This document shows positions 45,451 through 56,058 of a stretch of DNA of 64,000 bases, one piece after another. The stretch is from Pseudeuparius sepicola. Taxonomy: Eukaryota; Arthropoda; Insecta; Coleoptera; Anthribidae. Below the pieces are notes generated by a model. The model did no database searches and had not been told where the DNA came from. It saw nothing but the letters and a program-made list of their open reading frames with translations. Within the stretch, counting starts at the first letter, position 1; every line of letters begins with the position of its first letter. The position numbers and the translations under genes were made by a program. The stretch is taken from assembly GCA_963920635.1 (NCBI GenBank), contig OY987299.1, forward strand, positions 116,189,373 through 116,253,372, given 5' to 3'.

Positions 45451-46349
45451 CAAAATCTCGAGTTCTGAAGCAACCGAACAACAAATAACCTACAAACTCA
45501 ATCAAAAATGCAATCACCACCCTTGGCAAGCTGGAGTCTGCTCAAATTTCCCAAATCAGCCCACTTCTTTGAAATTGGCCACAATACCCACAGAGGCCAG
45601 AAAATATCGAATCAGAGCTTGGCTTTCCTCCACTGCCGACAATAAACTTTTGTTGTATTTTGAGCAACAATAAACTTCCGATAATGGGACATTTTTCGAT
45701 TTCCACGGCGATTTTCCACCAAAGTCGATACTCGCGGTTATTGAAAAGGTTCGCTTCCATTGTGAAGCCGGTCCCTTTGTGGCAGAAAGACCTTATTAAT
45801 GAGAACGATTGAACGCGTCGCCCTTCAATAGATGACAGCTTATTGTAAATTAATAGTATACAGGGTGTAACAGAAATGATAATGATAAATAAACAAGGGT
45901 GTATATTGAAATTTCCTAATTCCAACTGTGGAAAAACCCGTGAAGGTATCTCGCTGAAATTTGGTGTAGAGTATTACCTGGACCAACACTATTTTAAAGA
46001 CCTGTGCATAGCGTTGTTTCAAGCGATCGCCAAAAAAGGCAGGGTGGATTAATGTTAAAAACACCATTGCTGCAGATTTTTTTATAAAATAAAAGCATGC
46101 AAATGATTGTTAGAACGAATTTAACATCCAAAATAAAATAAAATGCTTGTTTGTTATGTTCTTTAAATTTGACAAGCTTTACATTTAAAATAGGTAATAA
46201 AAAAAAATTAAAAGCAAGCTTTTATTTAAACCATGTACTGAAACGAATAAAATAAGTTTAGGTTTTCGTTAAGATAATTCAATTCCAAATTGCGACAAGT
46301 TTTTGCAAATTGAAAATCTTGACGCGCGAAATGTTGATAAAAGTATATA
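45451..46349. other. Upstream region of the candidate gene
   Basis: A moderately GC-rich unique patch (about 45540-45840) is followed by TA|CAGGGTGTAACAGAAATG near 45860, an orphan MITE end. The minus-strand frame 45542-45925 has no recognisable motif and is probably accidental. Confidence 0.35.
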
Positions 46350-47178
46350 CAGGGTGACCCATTTGTTTTGGGGTCAGTCTGTAAAAAGTGTATCAATCGT
46401 GCGATTTGGCTGATTTTTTTTTTAAATTGTAGAGCTCGATGAACTGCACATTTTGAACAAAAATTGCCTGGTTCGCATAAAATCCAAAGCCTACTATGAC
46501 CGTTTTTATGAGCAAAATTTTAAGAAACCATATTAGCGTTTTTTTTTGAAAAAATCTGTGTGCGCCAATGGATTGAGCACCCCTCGAAATGGGTATGTAC
46601 AATTGTTGAATTGTTTACTTTTATTAAGTGTCAAACTGTCTAAATTGAGTTCAGAAATTGTTTGTGCTCAATACAATTAATTATCATAATTATGGAATAT
46701 TTAAGCATAAGAGACAAAATAGAAATTGTTCGACTCGTGGGCGACAACGAAAATTTTATAATTTTAATTGTTTTTATGTTTTGTGTTTATAAGCATAAGG
46801 TTGTATTATTACAATTCAATTATTTTCCATGGCCAACTTTGAATTTTTGAAAATAAAGACGTACCTTGGCTGCATTTTTAATTTTTCTACAAAATCGTTA
46901 TTACTTGAAATATTTTGATGAAATTTTGTACATACCCATTTCGAGGGGTGCTCAATCCATTGGCGCACACAGATTTTTTCAAAAAAAAACGCTAATATGG
47001 TTTCTTAAAATTTTACTCATAAAAACGGTCATAGTAGGCTTTGGATTTTATGCGAACCAGGCAATTTTTGTTCAAAATGTGCAGTTCATCGAGCTCTACA
47101 ATTTAAAAAAAAAATCAGCCAAATCGCACGATTGATACACTTTTTACAGACTGACCCCAAAACAAATGGGTCACACTG
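46350..47178 (+). mobile_element. Internally deleted mariner-family element
   Basis: TA-flanked ends CAGGGTGACCCATTTGTTTT and AAAACAAATGGGTCACACTG. The right inverted repeat is about 360 bp. The left one lacks roughly 110 bp just after GGGTATGTAC that is present in the right arm and in the copy at 63341. Inside, an ATG at 46692 starts MEYLSIRDKIEIVRLVGDNE, the beginning of a transposase, which then runs into unrelated AT-rich sequence. It is a deletion derivative of an element like the one at 63341. The 89-codon open frame at 46866-47135 is the right inverted repeat read through. Confidence 0.85.
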
Positions 47179-47429
47179 TAGGTAATTAATTTTATTCAAC
47201 AGTGATTGGTTGATAAGCAAGTACCTATTTGCCAAAGTATGCATTTTTCTTTACAATTCGCGCGACAAGCTTTTCAATTGCAAAAACTTGTCGCAATTTA
47301 GAATTGAATAATTATCTTAACGAAAACCTATAAACTTATTTTATTCGTTTTAGTACATGGCTTAAATAAAAGCGTGGTTTTAAAAAGTAGTTTTTATTTT
47401 CAATTTTATTTTGTGCTTTTAGTACCTAT

Positions 47430-47830
47430 TTGATTCCCATGTCAGGAGGGTGGTAAAGAAATTTAGTCAGCCATCTTGGGGCGGCCGCCATATTGGATTT
47501 CATATGAAGTCATTCGAGTTATTGTTTTCTACCCATCGAGCCCATGTTGGGTATCAAATAGGTAATATTGAATTTAGTGTGATGTCACTAACTTTATCGT
47601 TTTCTACTCTCCAAGCCCTTTCATTTGATACCCATATTAAGGGGGTTGACAAAACAGACATCATCCGCCATCTTGGAGCGGCGGCCATATTGAATTTAGT
47701 GTGATGTCACTAATTTTATCGTTTTCTACTTTTCAAGCCCTTTCATTTGATACCCATGTTAAGGGGGTTGACAAAAAATACATCATCCGCCATCTTAGAG
47801 CGGCGGTCATTTTGAAAGAATTACAATATT
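47430..47830 (+). repeat. Tandem repeat of about 122 bp, two good copies plus one degenerate
   Basis: Copies begin near 47460, 47581 and 47703. Shared words are CGCCATCTTGGAGCGGCGGC, GATGTCACTAACTTTATCGT and CATTTGATACCCATATTAAG. The first copy is shortened. Probably part of a larger dispersed element; no coding. Confidence 0.75.
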
Positions 47831-47979
47831 GGGTATTGCATATTGTATTTTCACCGGAACTAAAGGTGTTTGCAAAATTTCAGCTCAATCGGATGTCAGC
47901 AAGTGGTTATAATTCAGCTTGCAAGATTCAACCCACACATTACATACTAACAGGTGAAGTTAAATAAAAGCTTGTAAGA

Positions 47980-48599
47980 AAGCAAGAATATTTTGGTATA
48001 CCTTTTGATTTTAAATGAAGTCCATGGCTAGTTTTAGTGCAAGTAAGTATAGAAAGCATATTTTTTTTAGTTATATATATGACGTGATTATCGGGTATTT
48101 AATATAGTATCGGTCCAGGTATTACACGGTGAGTCAGTTTACAGTTTAAATTGGAAGCTCCTGCTCTCGCCAGTGACGAAGATAGGGGTTTGAGGCATTT
48201 ATTTAAAAAAATGCTATACGCACCTATACGCCACTCGAAACATTGTTTGGAATCATGGAAATCAAGTAAGGTTATTTTCTCTTTGACATTGTCAAATTTC
48301 TTTTGTGTTGGCAGTAAGCAAATAGCAATTTATGTAAGTCTTCGTTCGACAATAAAATTCCGCCCTCATGCCAAAAACACGTTTACGCAAGTGCATTATA
48401 CAATATATTTTCTAAGGTAATCAGTCATGGGATGAAAAAATTGTGAGAATGTAAATTTTTAATATATTATTATCAAATAGAAATGAATGTTTTTTTTTTT
48501 AATAAATCCGGGAACGACTATTAGTGTTCCAGACAAAATAATCGAAGCGGCAAAGAAAGCAATGTCAGGTATGCCGCCAGAGAATTAAAAAAAATGTTG
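47980..48599. other. No feature recognised
   Basis: AT-rich; the plus-strand frame at 48151-48420 has no known motif. Confidence 0.35.
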
Positions 48600-48965
48600 T
48601 TTTCTTCGAGCAGAGTGTAATGGGATGAATCGTACGTAAAGTGCTTTTTTCTACGACTGTAAAGGAATGGCCTCATTGTATGATCATTTTTAATTGAGAA
48701 AGGTAGTACATTATACACGGTTTTGGGCAACCGGTGCGGGAATGTTATTGTGCACGGGTTGCCATAGTAACCAGTGCGGGAATATCATTGTGCACGGGTC
48801 CGCAAGTAAATGTTGACTAAAGTAGTAGGAGGCCATGGAAAACAAAGGCGACTAAACGCGGGGAACGCTAAATGTGACAGTTCAGCGTTATTAATTTTTG
48901 TCTGTTTGCATTCATTTTGAAAGTGAAAATATCAATTATTAGTTACTAGTAATTTATAAAAAAAA
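48600..48965 (+). promoter_or_regulatory. 5' region of the Crypton-like element
   Basis: Contains two related words, GTGCGGGAATGTTATTGTGC and GTGCGGGAATATCATTGTGC, each followed by ACGGGT, at about 48737 and 48775. A homologous stretch lies inverted at 60100-60245. TTTTTCTACGACTGTA at 48645-48660 is repeated inverted at about 50755-50770. These may be subterminal recombinase-recognition repeats; that role is inference. Confidence 0.45.
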
Positions 48966-50145
48966 ATGGAAAGTTCCAGCGATAATGAGTTACAATTGAC
49001 ACCACCTCATATTTTGGAGGCGGCAAATCAAACTGCGGAAAATTTAATACCACAAATTTCGAAGGAGAAGTATGAAAATACATATAGACTGTTTATGGAT
49101 TGGAGGAATGCTCAAAAAACCAATTCATATTCCAAAAATGTTTTAATGGCATATTTTGGCGAAATATCCAAAAAATTTATGCCATCAACTTTATGGGCAC
49201 AATATTCGATGTTACGCACTACATTAAACATCAAGAACGGTATCGATATTGCAAAATATGCCAAATTAAGGGCATTTTTAAAAAGGCAATCAGATGGTTA
49301 CAGTCCAAAAAAGTCAAAAACTTTCAGTTCGGAAGAAATCAATAGATTTTTAAAGGATGTACCAGATAGTCAATATTTATTAACAAAGGTAGGTTTAGTT
49401 AACACTTTTGTCCTTATTAGATAGGTACCTTGTCCACACGGTGATACTTCCATTTTCTATATCAGTTCTGGCCACAGAGATATTTGTAAAAACGCGAAAA
49501 CCTCTAAAAATATATTTTTCAGGTTGTATTAGTTATGCGGGAGTTATGGGGGCTTGCCGGCGAGATGAATTATATAAGCTGCGAACTAACAACATTAAAG
49601 ATTTGAACTCGGCCATTTTAGTTGACTTGCCAAACACGAAAACAAAAGTATCTAGAAAATTTACCATAACAGGAGAGTTTTATGACATCGTGAAAAAATA
49701 TATTCAACTTCGTCCACATAATGTTCATGATTCCTTTTTTTTTGTAAATTATCAGAAAGGTAAATGCACTACACAAAGAGTAGGTATAAATAAAATAGGA
49801 AATGTAAGTAAACAAATTGCCAAATATTTACACCTTCCGAATCCTCAATTGTATACCGGACACAGTTTTCGACGATCTTCTGCGACAATACTAATAGATG
49901 CAGGTGAGGATATAACATCACTCAAAAGGCATGGTGGTTGGAGGTCAACTGCTGTGGCGTAAGGTTATATCGACGAGTCAATAAAAAATAAATATCAGGT
50001 AGCGGATACAAAAAGTGATGCTCCATTTACAGAAACTGAAACATTTCAAGATATTAGAAATATTGAAACGAGAAATGCAAATTCTCCGAAAATGATTTTA
50101 ATTAATTGTAGCAACATAACGTTCAATATTGTTAATAACAAATAG
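48966..50145 (+). pseudogene. Crypton-type tyrosine recombinase, disabled
   Basis: The N-terminal part (MESSSDNELQLTPPHILEAA..., 48966-49395) contains a core-binding domain with NVLMAYFGEISKKFMPSTLW and LRAFLKRQSDGYSPKKSK, as in insect Crypton recombinases. The catalytic part follows: GACRRDEL with the first arginine (about 49550), GHSFRRSSATILIDAG giving the HxxR pair (about 49858-49905), and HGGW (about 49930). Between them, AAG|GTAGGT at 49388 and TTTTTCAG at about 49522 look like an intron. After that junction the reading is one base out of frame before GVMGACRRDE, so a frameshift is present unless another splice is used. TAA at 49960-49962 precedes GYIDESIKNKYQ, whose tyrosine (49966-49968) is the expected nucleophile. 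The copy is therefore inactive. Confidence 0.85.
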
Positions 50146-50788
50146 ATGTAGACATAAGAAATAATTTTGTTAATATTCGAAATAAATAAATGTAAAAAAA
50201 CTAAAATGTGTCAAACTTTGTACTTGAACTTACTTGAATTTTGAAAAATACTATGGTTTAGTAAATATTGCTCAATTTGTACTAGATACTTACAGTCACC
50301 TCGCAAGAAATTTCCATGATATGCAATGTAGTTTGTTGTTAAAAAAATACTGAAAACATGAAAATATGTACCTAAATCATTCGGGGCCATAGAAATATTA
50401 CAATAAATGAGTAAATTTTTTAGGTAAGTGCTAAAAGAGCACTTATTAAACCGTGGCATTTTTACAAATTCTGACAAAGTAGGCTTAAACTAATCAACTC
50501 TGCCCCCAAATATCATTAAAAAAAATTTCGGTAACTCTTGAAACAAAAAAGTTACAAGCCGAAGAAGTTTCGTCAGTTTTCGGGTTTTTCAAACATATCT
50601 CGGAAAGTAGGCCATGGACTTCAAATGTGTTTTTACTCAAAGTTAGCACAACAAAAAGCATTTTTTTCTTTCAAATAAAGTTCCCCGAAAAATTCATATT
50701 TGTCGAGTTATTTTCGAGTGGCCCTCCGTCAATAGACACCCTGTAGGTATAGGTACAGTCGTAGAAAAAGTATAGTGTAAAACTCGCA
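50146..50788. other. 3' flank of the Crypton and fragment of a CACCCTGTA-ended repeat
   Basis: No gene. A block ending GACACCCTGTAGG at about 50740 carries phrases (AACTCTTGAAACAAAAAAGT, CATATCTCGGAAAGTAGGCC) similar in style to the Helitron bodies and MITEs. Confidence 0.4.
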
Positions 50789-50920
50789 CGGAATGCTCAT
50801 TTCCCACTCATATGACTTGCAGCACTCGCCTGCGGCTCGTGCCGCAAACTGTCATACTCGTGGGAAATGAGTGTCATTCCGTGCTTGTTGTACAATATAC
50901 TATACTTTACGCACCCATCA
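50760..50920. repeat. Perfect-looking hairpin within a short inverted-repeat element
   Basis: GCACGGAATGCTCATTTCCC at 50789 is mirrored by GGGAAATGAGTGTCATTCCG at about 50864, with a GC-rich centre (CACTCGCCTGCGGCTCGTGC). Outside the stem, AAGTATAGTGTAAAACTC and GTACAATATACTATACTT continue the symmetry more weakly. Probably a tiny MITE. Non-coding. Confidence 0.65.
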
Positions 50921-51189
50921 TTATTTTACGCACTAGGGTTCCCATGGCTAGAAAAGAGTTCTCTAAAACCAAAAGGGAATGAAATAAACCACACAAAAGT
51001 CATAAAACTCTGCATAAAATTGTATAATTTACTTACATCTTACATATTCCCTTTGGAATTTGATTGCAGACCTTTATAGCCTGTGCAGTTACTTGAAAGC
51101 GATATTTTGCCACATTGTGTGTATATGCAAGGTCCCCAAACATCTCTGTTTTATTTATTTATCTGCGATCTTAATACTCATGTTTTGAC

Positions 51190-51480
51190 TGTTTTATGAA
51201 GCAGGTCCGGACCGAAGGACTGGGTGCCCGCTTATCCGGAACAGACCCGCCATTCAAAAATCCGAATAACAATGTGGCCGAGAATCAGCCCGGCAGTCGA
51301 ACGCTTCGGCGGTTGAACCGCGTGGGCCGCACCGAGTTTATTTTGCAAATACCGACTCGATTCTTATCGAATAAATTGAAACGTATTTTCGCGGTGAAGG
51401 CATGCAACCGACTTATTTTCTTTATCGGTGGCGTCGGCAGAAGTGAGTTATTGTTGAGCGAGTCGTAAAAGGGTTAAAAT
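51190..51480. other. GC-rich unique island
   Basis: Composition jump without TE ends; the plus frame 51196-51468 is open for 90 codons but shows no known motif. It may be conserved regulatory DNA or an unrecognised exon. Confidence 0.3.
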
Positions 51481-52924
51481 AATAGTTATCTACATGGGTT
51501 TAACGGAAAACAAACATGGGGCCATATCAGTATTAAATGCGACTGAACAATTTTTGTCTGGTTGGATGTTTGTTAAGCTGGATTTACAGATTGACGTAAC
51601 GTAATTGTAACGCAGACATAACCTAATGGTATAGGTAACATAAGTATCCAAATGTTTAATTTACACATGTATCAATTAACTTTAACCTATAGTGCAAACG
51701 ACCTTTTATTTAGAATTTTTACGTGGATTGGATCTTTGTTATGTTACTAACAAGTAAAAAACAAAAATTAGTTTCACATCCTATATTTTAATAACTACGA
51801 TCTAATCGAGGTAAGTCTATATTCATTAAAAAGTTTTGTTTTGACAAGAGAACTTTTAAAAAAATTAAGTTTGACTTGAAACCTTAAGCTACGAAACATT
51901 TTTTAGTATTTGGATTTGAATACTACACACAAGTCGAGTATGATAAGTTATAGCTAGCAATAAATTGTTGAAAACCTAATAATAAATTAAAATATAACGA
52001 AATTCTTTCACTATTTCTTTAAATTTCAACCTCTCATCTCTTGTTTATACCTAACATTTATTTTCGTTTTGTTTCCACGATTGCTCCTCTGATATCTAAG
52101 TTATCTTAATAAATATTCACAGCCAGTTAGCGCACAAGGCTCAGAGCAAATACCTTCGACTTCTGACCGAGTGATTTCATTATAAAGATAACTTATAGGC
52201 GGGACTAGCAAAACTCAGATGGAGAAAAATAAGAGAGTGTTTTAAAAAGTATAAGAATTGAGTCTGCTTCCTCAAAATTAATTGGCTTGTTACTAGTGCC
52301 TTTGTTCATAGGAGGCCAATTTTATTATTCCATTTTAAAAGAAAATTCGTAGGTATAGTATAAATGAACTCACTTGGAACACAGTGATATACGGGGCTAT
52401 TTCATGGCATTTACCACGCTCTGCTACTGGTAAAAATACCAGACTTCTCAGCAGAAATCACCCTTATAAAATTCAAAGGTTTTTATGCGGTCAAGGAGGC
52501 AGCCGATAAGAAAGCGAGCCTAGCGATTCGATTAGTCGGCCTTTCGGAGATCCATGGAGCAGCTGTCGACGTGGACCAGTTAGGACAGTGTTACCAGTGC
52601 CGTGCACGGCAATAAGGATTGCGTTTTATTTTACGGATTTTGGTTTTGTGTTTAGATTTTTGTGTGGTGTTGTTTTGTGTGTAACAAAATTTTATTGGTT
52701 TGCTTTGGTTTGAGTTATTTCAATGTTTATTTTATTCTTTTTAGAGCATTTAAATAAAATTTGTATAATATTATTAAGGGCCGCGCGCCGCCTATGACTC
52801 GGTCTTATTTTACAAAGCAAACGTTGCCCAAGCGTTTTTATGCTATTCCAAATGAGTACATTTATGCTATATACACTTATATCCACTAGTAATTTCCAAT
52901 TGTAACCGAAATCGATAGATCTAA
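51481..52924. other. No gene recognised
   Basis: AT-rich sequence. A moderately GC-rich patch at 52490-52620 (ATCCATGGAGCAGCTGTCGA, GTGTTACCAGTGCCGTGCAC) could be the 5' leader of the RT relic that follows, but this is not established. Confidence 0.35.
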
Positions 52925-53290
52925 GTCTATTTAATGATTTAAATGAAGCCTTTGATAGTATAAACTATAGAGCTTCCCTTGTTTAAATTAGAGAGATATG
53001 TTATTAGGTGTCCTGCACTTAGTTGGTTTAGATCTTACCTCGGAAAGTGAACTTAGGTTAGTTGCCTTAACCCCCGCGTTTGTCATCTCAGATGAGTCTC
53101 ACATGTATTTCGGTGCTCCCCAGGGATCCATTCTTGGCCCTCGATTGTTCACATTTTAAACCAATGACCTATACTACATGGCTCTTTCTTTGCACACGAG
53201 TATGCTATTATCATGCGCTAGTAGCCGCAATGATGTGATAGTCAAAGCGGATGCAGCTTTTTTCGCTGGCGAAATAGTTATCTAAATAAG
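52925..53290 (+). pseudogene. Degenerate LINE-type reverse-transcriptase fragment
   Basis: In shifting frames the plus strand reads FNDLNEAFDSINYRASL (about 52935-52975; RT motif with the AFD aspartate), WFRSYLGK (about 53025), then GAPQGSILGPRLFTF*TNDLYY (about 53111-53175), the (A/V)PQGSxLGPLLFxxYxND box with an in-frame TAA. The ADD box is lost. A dead remnant of a Jockey/CR1-like element, broken by several frameshifts and stops. Confidence 0.7.
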
Positions 53291-53331
53291 AATAAGTTGA
53301 CAATAAATCTATTAATAGATACAGGGTGTTT

Positions 53332-54103
53332 ACTTTTAAGTGGACACAAATCAATAAAAAATTGATTTGTTGGGATATTTTCAATTTTTTTTTTGATACA
53401 AAGGTCTTCAAAATGCGCAACTTTCTACGTGAACACATTTGTCAAATTGCAATTCCAGGGCCGGCTAAGATTTTTTTTATACCCCGATTTTCACAAAATC
53501 TATTTAGGCATTTTTTTATTTAAAATCTGACCATACAGCGTTAATCAGAACGCCCCAAAACCCCTATATACCAAATTTGAATAAAAAATATACAGGGAGT
53601 TCCATTCTGCAGGGTGTCAAAGTTGAGCAAAATAGGAATTTTAAAGACATCTGGCACAGATAAGAACACTCTGTATATTTTGTATTGGATCTTTGCACAC
53701 CAACACCTTGAGTGGTCCTATTGGCCATTCAACTGTTTTGAGGGGATTCCAAGGCACTCTTGACTGGGCAGATGCCTTTAAAATTCCTATTTTACTCAAC
53801 TTTGACACCCTGCGGAATGGAACTCCCTGTATATTTTTTATTCAAATTTGGTATATCTGGGTTTCGGGGTGTTCAGATTAACGCTGTGGGGTCAGATTTT
53901 AAATAAAAGGATCGCTAAATGGTTTTCGTAAAAATCGGGGGTATAAAAAAATCGCAGCCGGCCCTGGATTTGCATTTTGAAAATGGCAGAAAGGTCAAAA
54001 GAAGCGGTTTTTGAAGGCCTTTCGAACAAAAAAAAGGTTTTTGAAAATATCTCACAAAATTCATTTTTTATCGATTTGTGTCCACTTAAAAGTGAACACC
54101 CTG
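53332..54103. mobile_element. Palindromic MITE with CAGGGTGTTTACTTTTAAG ends
   Basis: TA-flanked ends CAGGGTGTTTACTTTTAAGT and ACTTAAAAGTGAACACCCTG. The inverted symmetry continues inward through CCAGGGCCGGCT/AGCCGGCCCTGG and CAGGGAGTTCCATTCTGCAG (53593) with its mirror ending at 53829, leaving a centre of about 100 bp. Non-coding; the frames 53326-53523 and 53693-53881 are arms read through. Confidence 0.85.
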
Positions 54104-54131
54104 TATATATAAACTATCGCAGTAAGATGAA

Positions 54132-54147
54132 AATAATAATAATAATG

Positions 54148-54180
<33 letters not shown>
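54132..54180. repeat. (ATA)n microsatellite, insertion site of the following retrotransposon
   Basis: AATAATAAT run with one interruption (ATGATA), ending directly at the truncated 5' end of the R4/Dong-like copy. Confidence 0.9.
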
Positions 54181-54181
<1 letters not shown>

Positions 54182-55642
54182 GCAATGAGCATGGGAGATA
54201 CATACAAGTATCTCGGGATGAAACAAGCTCAAAGGATAGACCATCGAACAATGAAGATCGATTTAAGGAATGAATTCATCAAGAGAGTAAGACAAGTAGT
54301 GCGAACTGATCTTAACAGCAGGAATTTGTTTAAGGCCCTGAACACGTATGCGTGCTCTGTACTCAGCTATTCGTTTGGAATAGTGAATTGGACCAACACG
54401 GACATCAACAACCTGCAGCGAAAAGTTAGGACACTACTGACAAAAGCTCATAAACATCATCCCCGTAGCGCCGTAGAAAGAACTACTCTGCCACGTCAAC
54501 TAGGAGGAAGAGGATTGGCAGACCTCAGCAAGCAATTGGACCAACAAATAATAAATCTGCGTAATTATTTCCAGAGACAGGCCAACAGCTCCACACTACA
54601 TAAAGCTATATGCGGAGCAGACGTCTCAACACCGCTACGTCTGACGGAACACGAGCATCAAAATCACCACCGAACCGACAACGATACACTACAGAGGTGG
54701 TTGGAGAAGCCGCTGCACGGGAGGCATCCTAATGAGGTTAACCAGGAACATGTCGACAAGTTAGCGTCGAACTACTGGCTGACCTCGGGAAGAATGTTCC
54801 CCGAGACGGAAGGCTTCTTACTGTCCATACAAGATCAGGTTATACCAACTCGCAACTACCTAAAATTCATTGTAGGAGATGCATCGGTAGTGGATGACAG
54901 ATGCAGATACGGGTGCCCAACTTCAGAAACAATCCAGCACATAACAGGAGGATGTCAGATGTTCGCATCAACGGAATATAAGGAACGACACGATTCGGTT
55001 GCCAAGATCTTGCACCAGGAACTGGCGGAAAAACTGCTGCTTGTGCAGGCAGAGAGGGTCCCATATTACAGCTACACACCGGAGCCTGTTCTTGAGAACA
55101 GCAACTACAAGATGTACTGGGATCGTACAGTTCTGACAGATCAACGAGTTGCCCATAACAGACCGGACCTTATAATAGTTGATAAAATTTCTAGGAAGAC
55201 AACTCTGATTGATGTGGCCATCCCGAACAACAACAACCTGCGTGTGAAGCAAGTCGAGAAGATCGCGAAGTACAGAGACTTAGAAGAACGAATTAGAAGG
55301 CAATGGGAAATGGAAACCGTCAAGACGATTCCAATTATCGTGTCAACAACTGGTGGTATACCAAAAAGTTTGCTGAGAAACATAAAAGAGCTGGGTCTAA
55401 CTGATAGTCTTTAAAGGTCCATGCAGAAAGCGGTACTACTTGCGACAGCCCGAACCGTCAGGAAATTCATGGGGAATGCAGGAACGTCCAACAACATCAA
55501 TGTCACCTAAGGCCCGATAACATGGCAAGGGTCTCGTCCGAGCCAGATCCTTTTGGTATCCGGGATACCCGGGATCTGAGTGAATGTTCCCCGTAGAGGG
55601 AGTGCGAATGCCTTTTGGCTAAGTCGAGATAATAATAATAAT
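54181..55642 (+). mobile_element. 5'-truncated R4/Dong-like non-LTR retrotransposon flanked by TAA repeats
   Basis: The element joins the ATA microsatellite at 54180 and ends at about 55628, where ATAATAATAATAAT (55629-55642) resumes. Dong elements are known to insert in TAA repeats, and the coding part belongs to the same endonuclease type. About 1.4 kb of the 3' half is present; most of the RT is missing. Confidence 0.7.
54185..55510 (+). pseudogene. C-terminal part of an R4/Dong-like polyprotein with restriction-like endonuclease
   Basis: The frame starts within the RT thumb region (YKYLGMKQAQR, then NLFKALNTYACSVLSYSFGI), followed by a linker, the knuckle CRYGCPTSETIQHITGGC (from 54902, about residues 240-257), and a restriction-like endonuclease region: RPDLIIVDKISRKTTLIDVA (about 55160-55220) with PD...D spacing, then KYRDLEERIRRQWE. 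This order (RT, Cys/His knuckle, PD-(D/E)XK nuclease) is diagnostic of the R2/R4/Dong lineage. The open frame stops at TAA 55412-55414, but in the same frame MQKAVLLATARTVRKFMGNA continues to TAA at 55508-55510, so the first stop is probably a recent nonsense mutation. N-terminal domains and the catalytic RT core are missing. Confidence 0.8.
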
Positions 55643-56058
55643 TCTCACCCTCACAATACTCCAAACTAGGAGTACCCCAGAAGCAACCACATGCTTGTGC
55701 GGGGGAGGGGGGCAATTACTATTATTTTGTCTTCGTTGCCATTTGCGGCTAGGGCCGACTTTTTTCCCGAATAGAACTAGGATAGCATTCGCTCAAGTAC
55801 TACAGAAAACCCTAGAAAACCGTAGTAATCTCAGTGAGTGTAGGACAATTAGTAAATCAGAAGGAATCTTGTAGGGATACTTTCAAAAACAAGAATATCC
55901 CATTGCAAATTATTGTTCGATAGGTACCATTTCAGAAAAGGCGATTTTTAGAATTAACAAAAAATCCAAATAAATAGCCAACTAAAAAAAGATGTCTCCT
56001 CAATTTGTTCATTTTTTTTTGTCTTTACAATATAGGTACAAAAATGTGCTTTCATATA
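55643..56058. other. No feature recognised
   Basis: AT-rich flank between the retrotransposon and the next MITE; nothing supported. Confidence 0.4.

Noticed and set aside
46866..47135. Conserved 89-residue protein (also at 63384-63653)
   Set aside because: It is the long terminal inverted repeat of one mariner family read through; identity reflects recent copying, not protein conservation.
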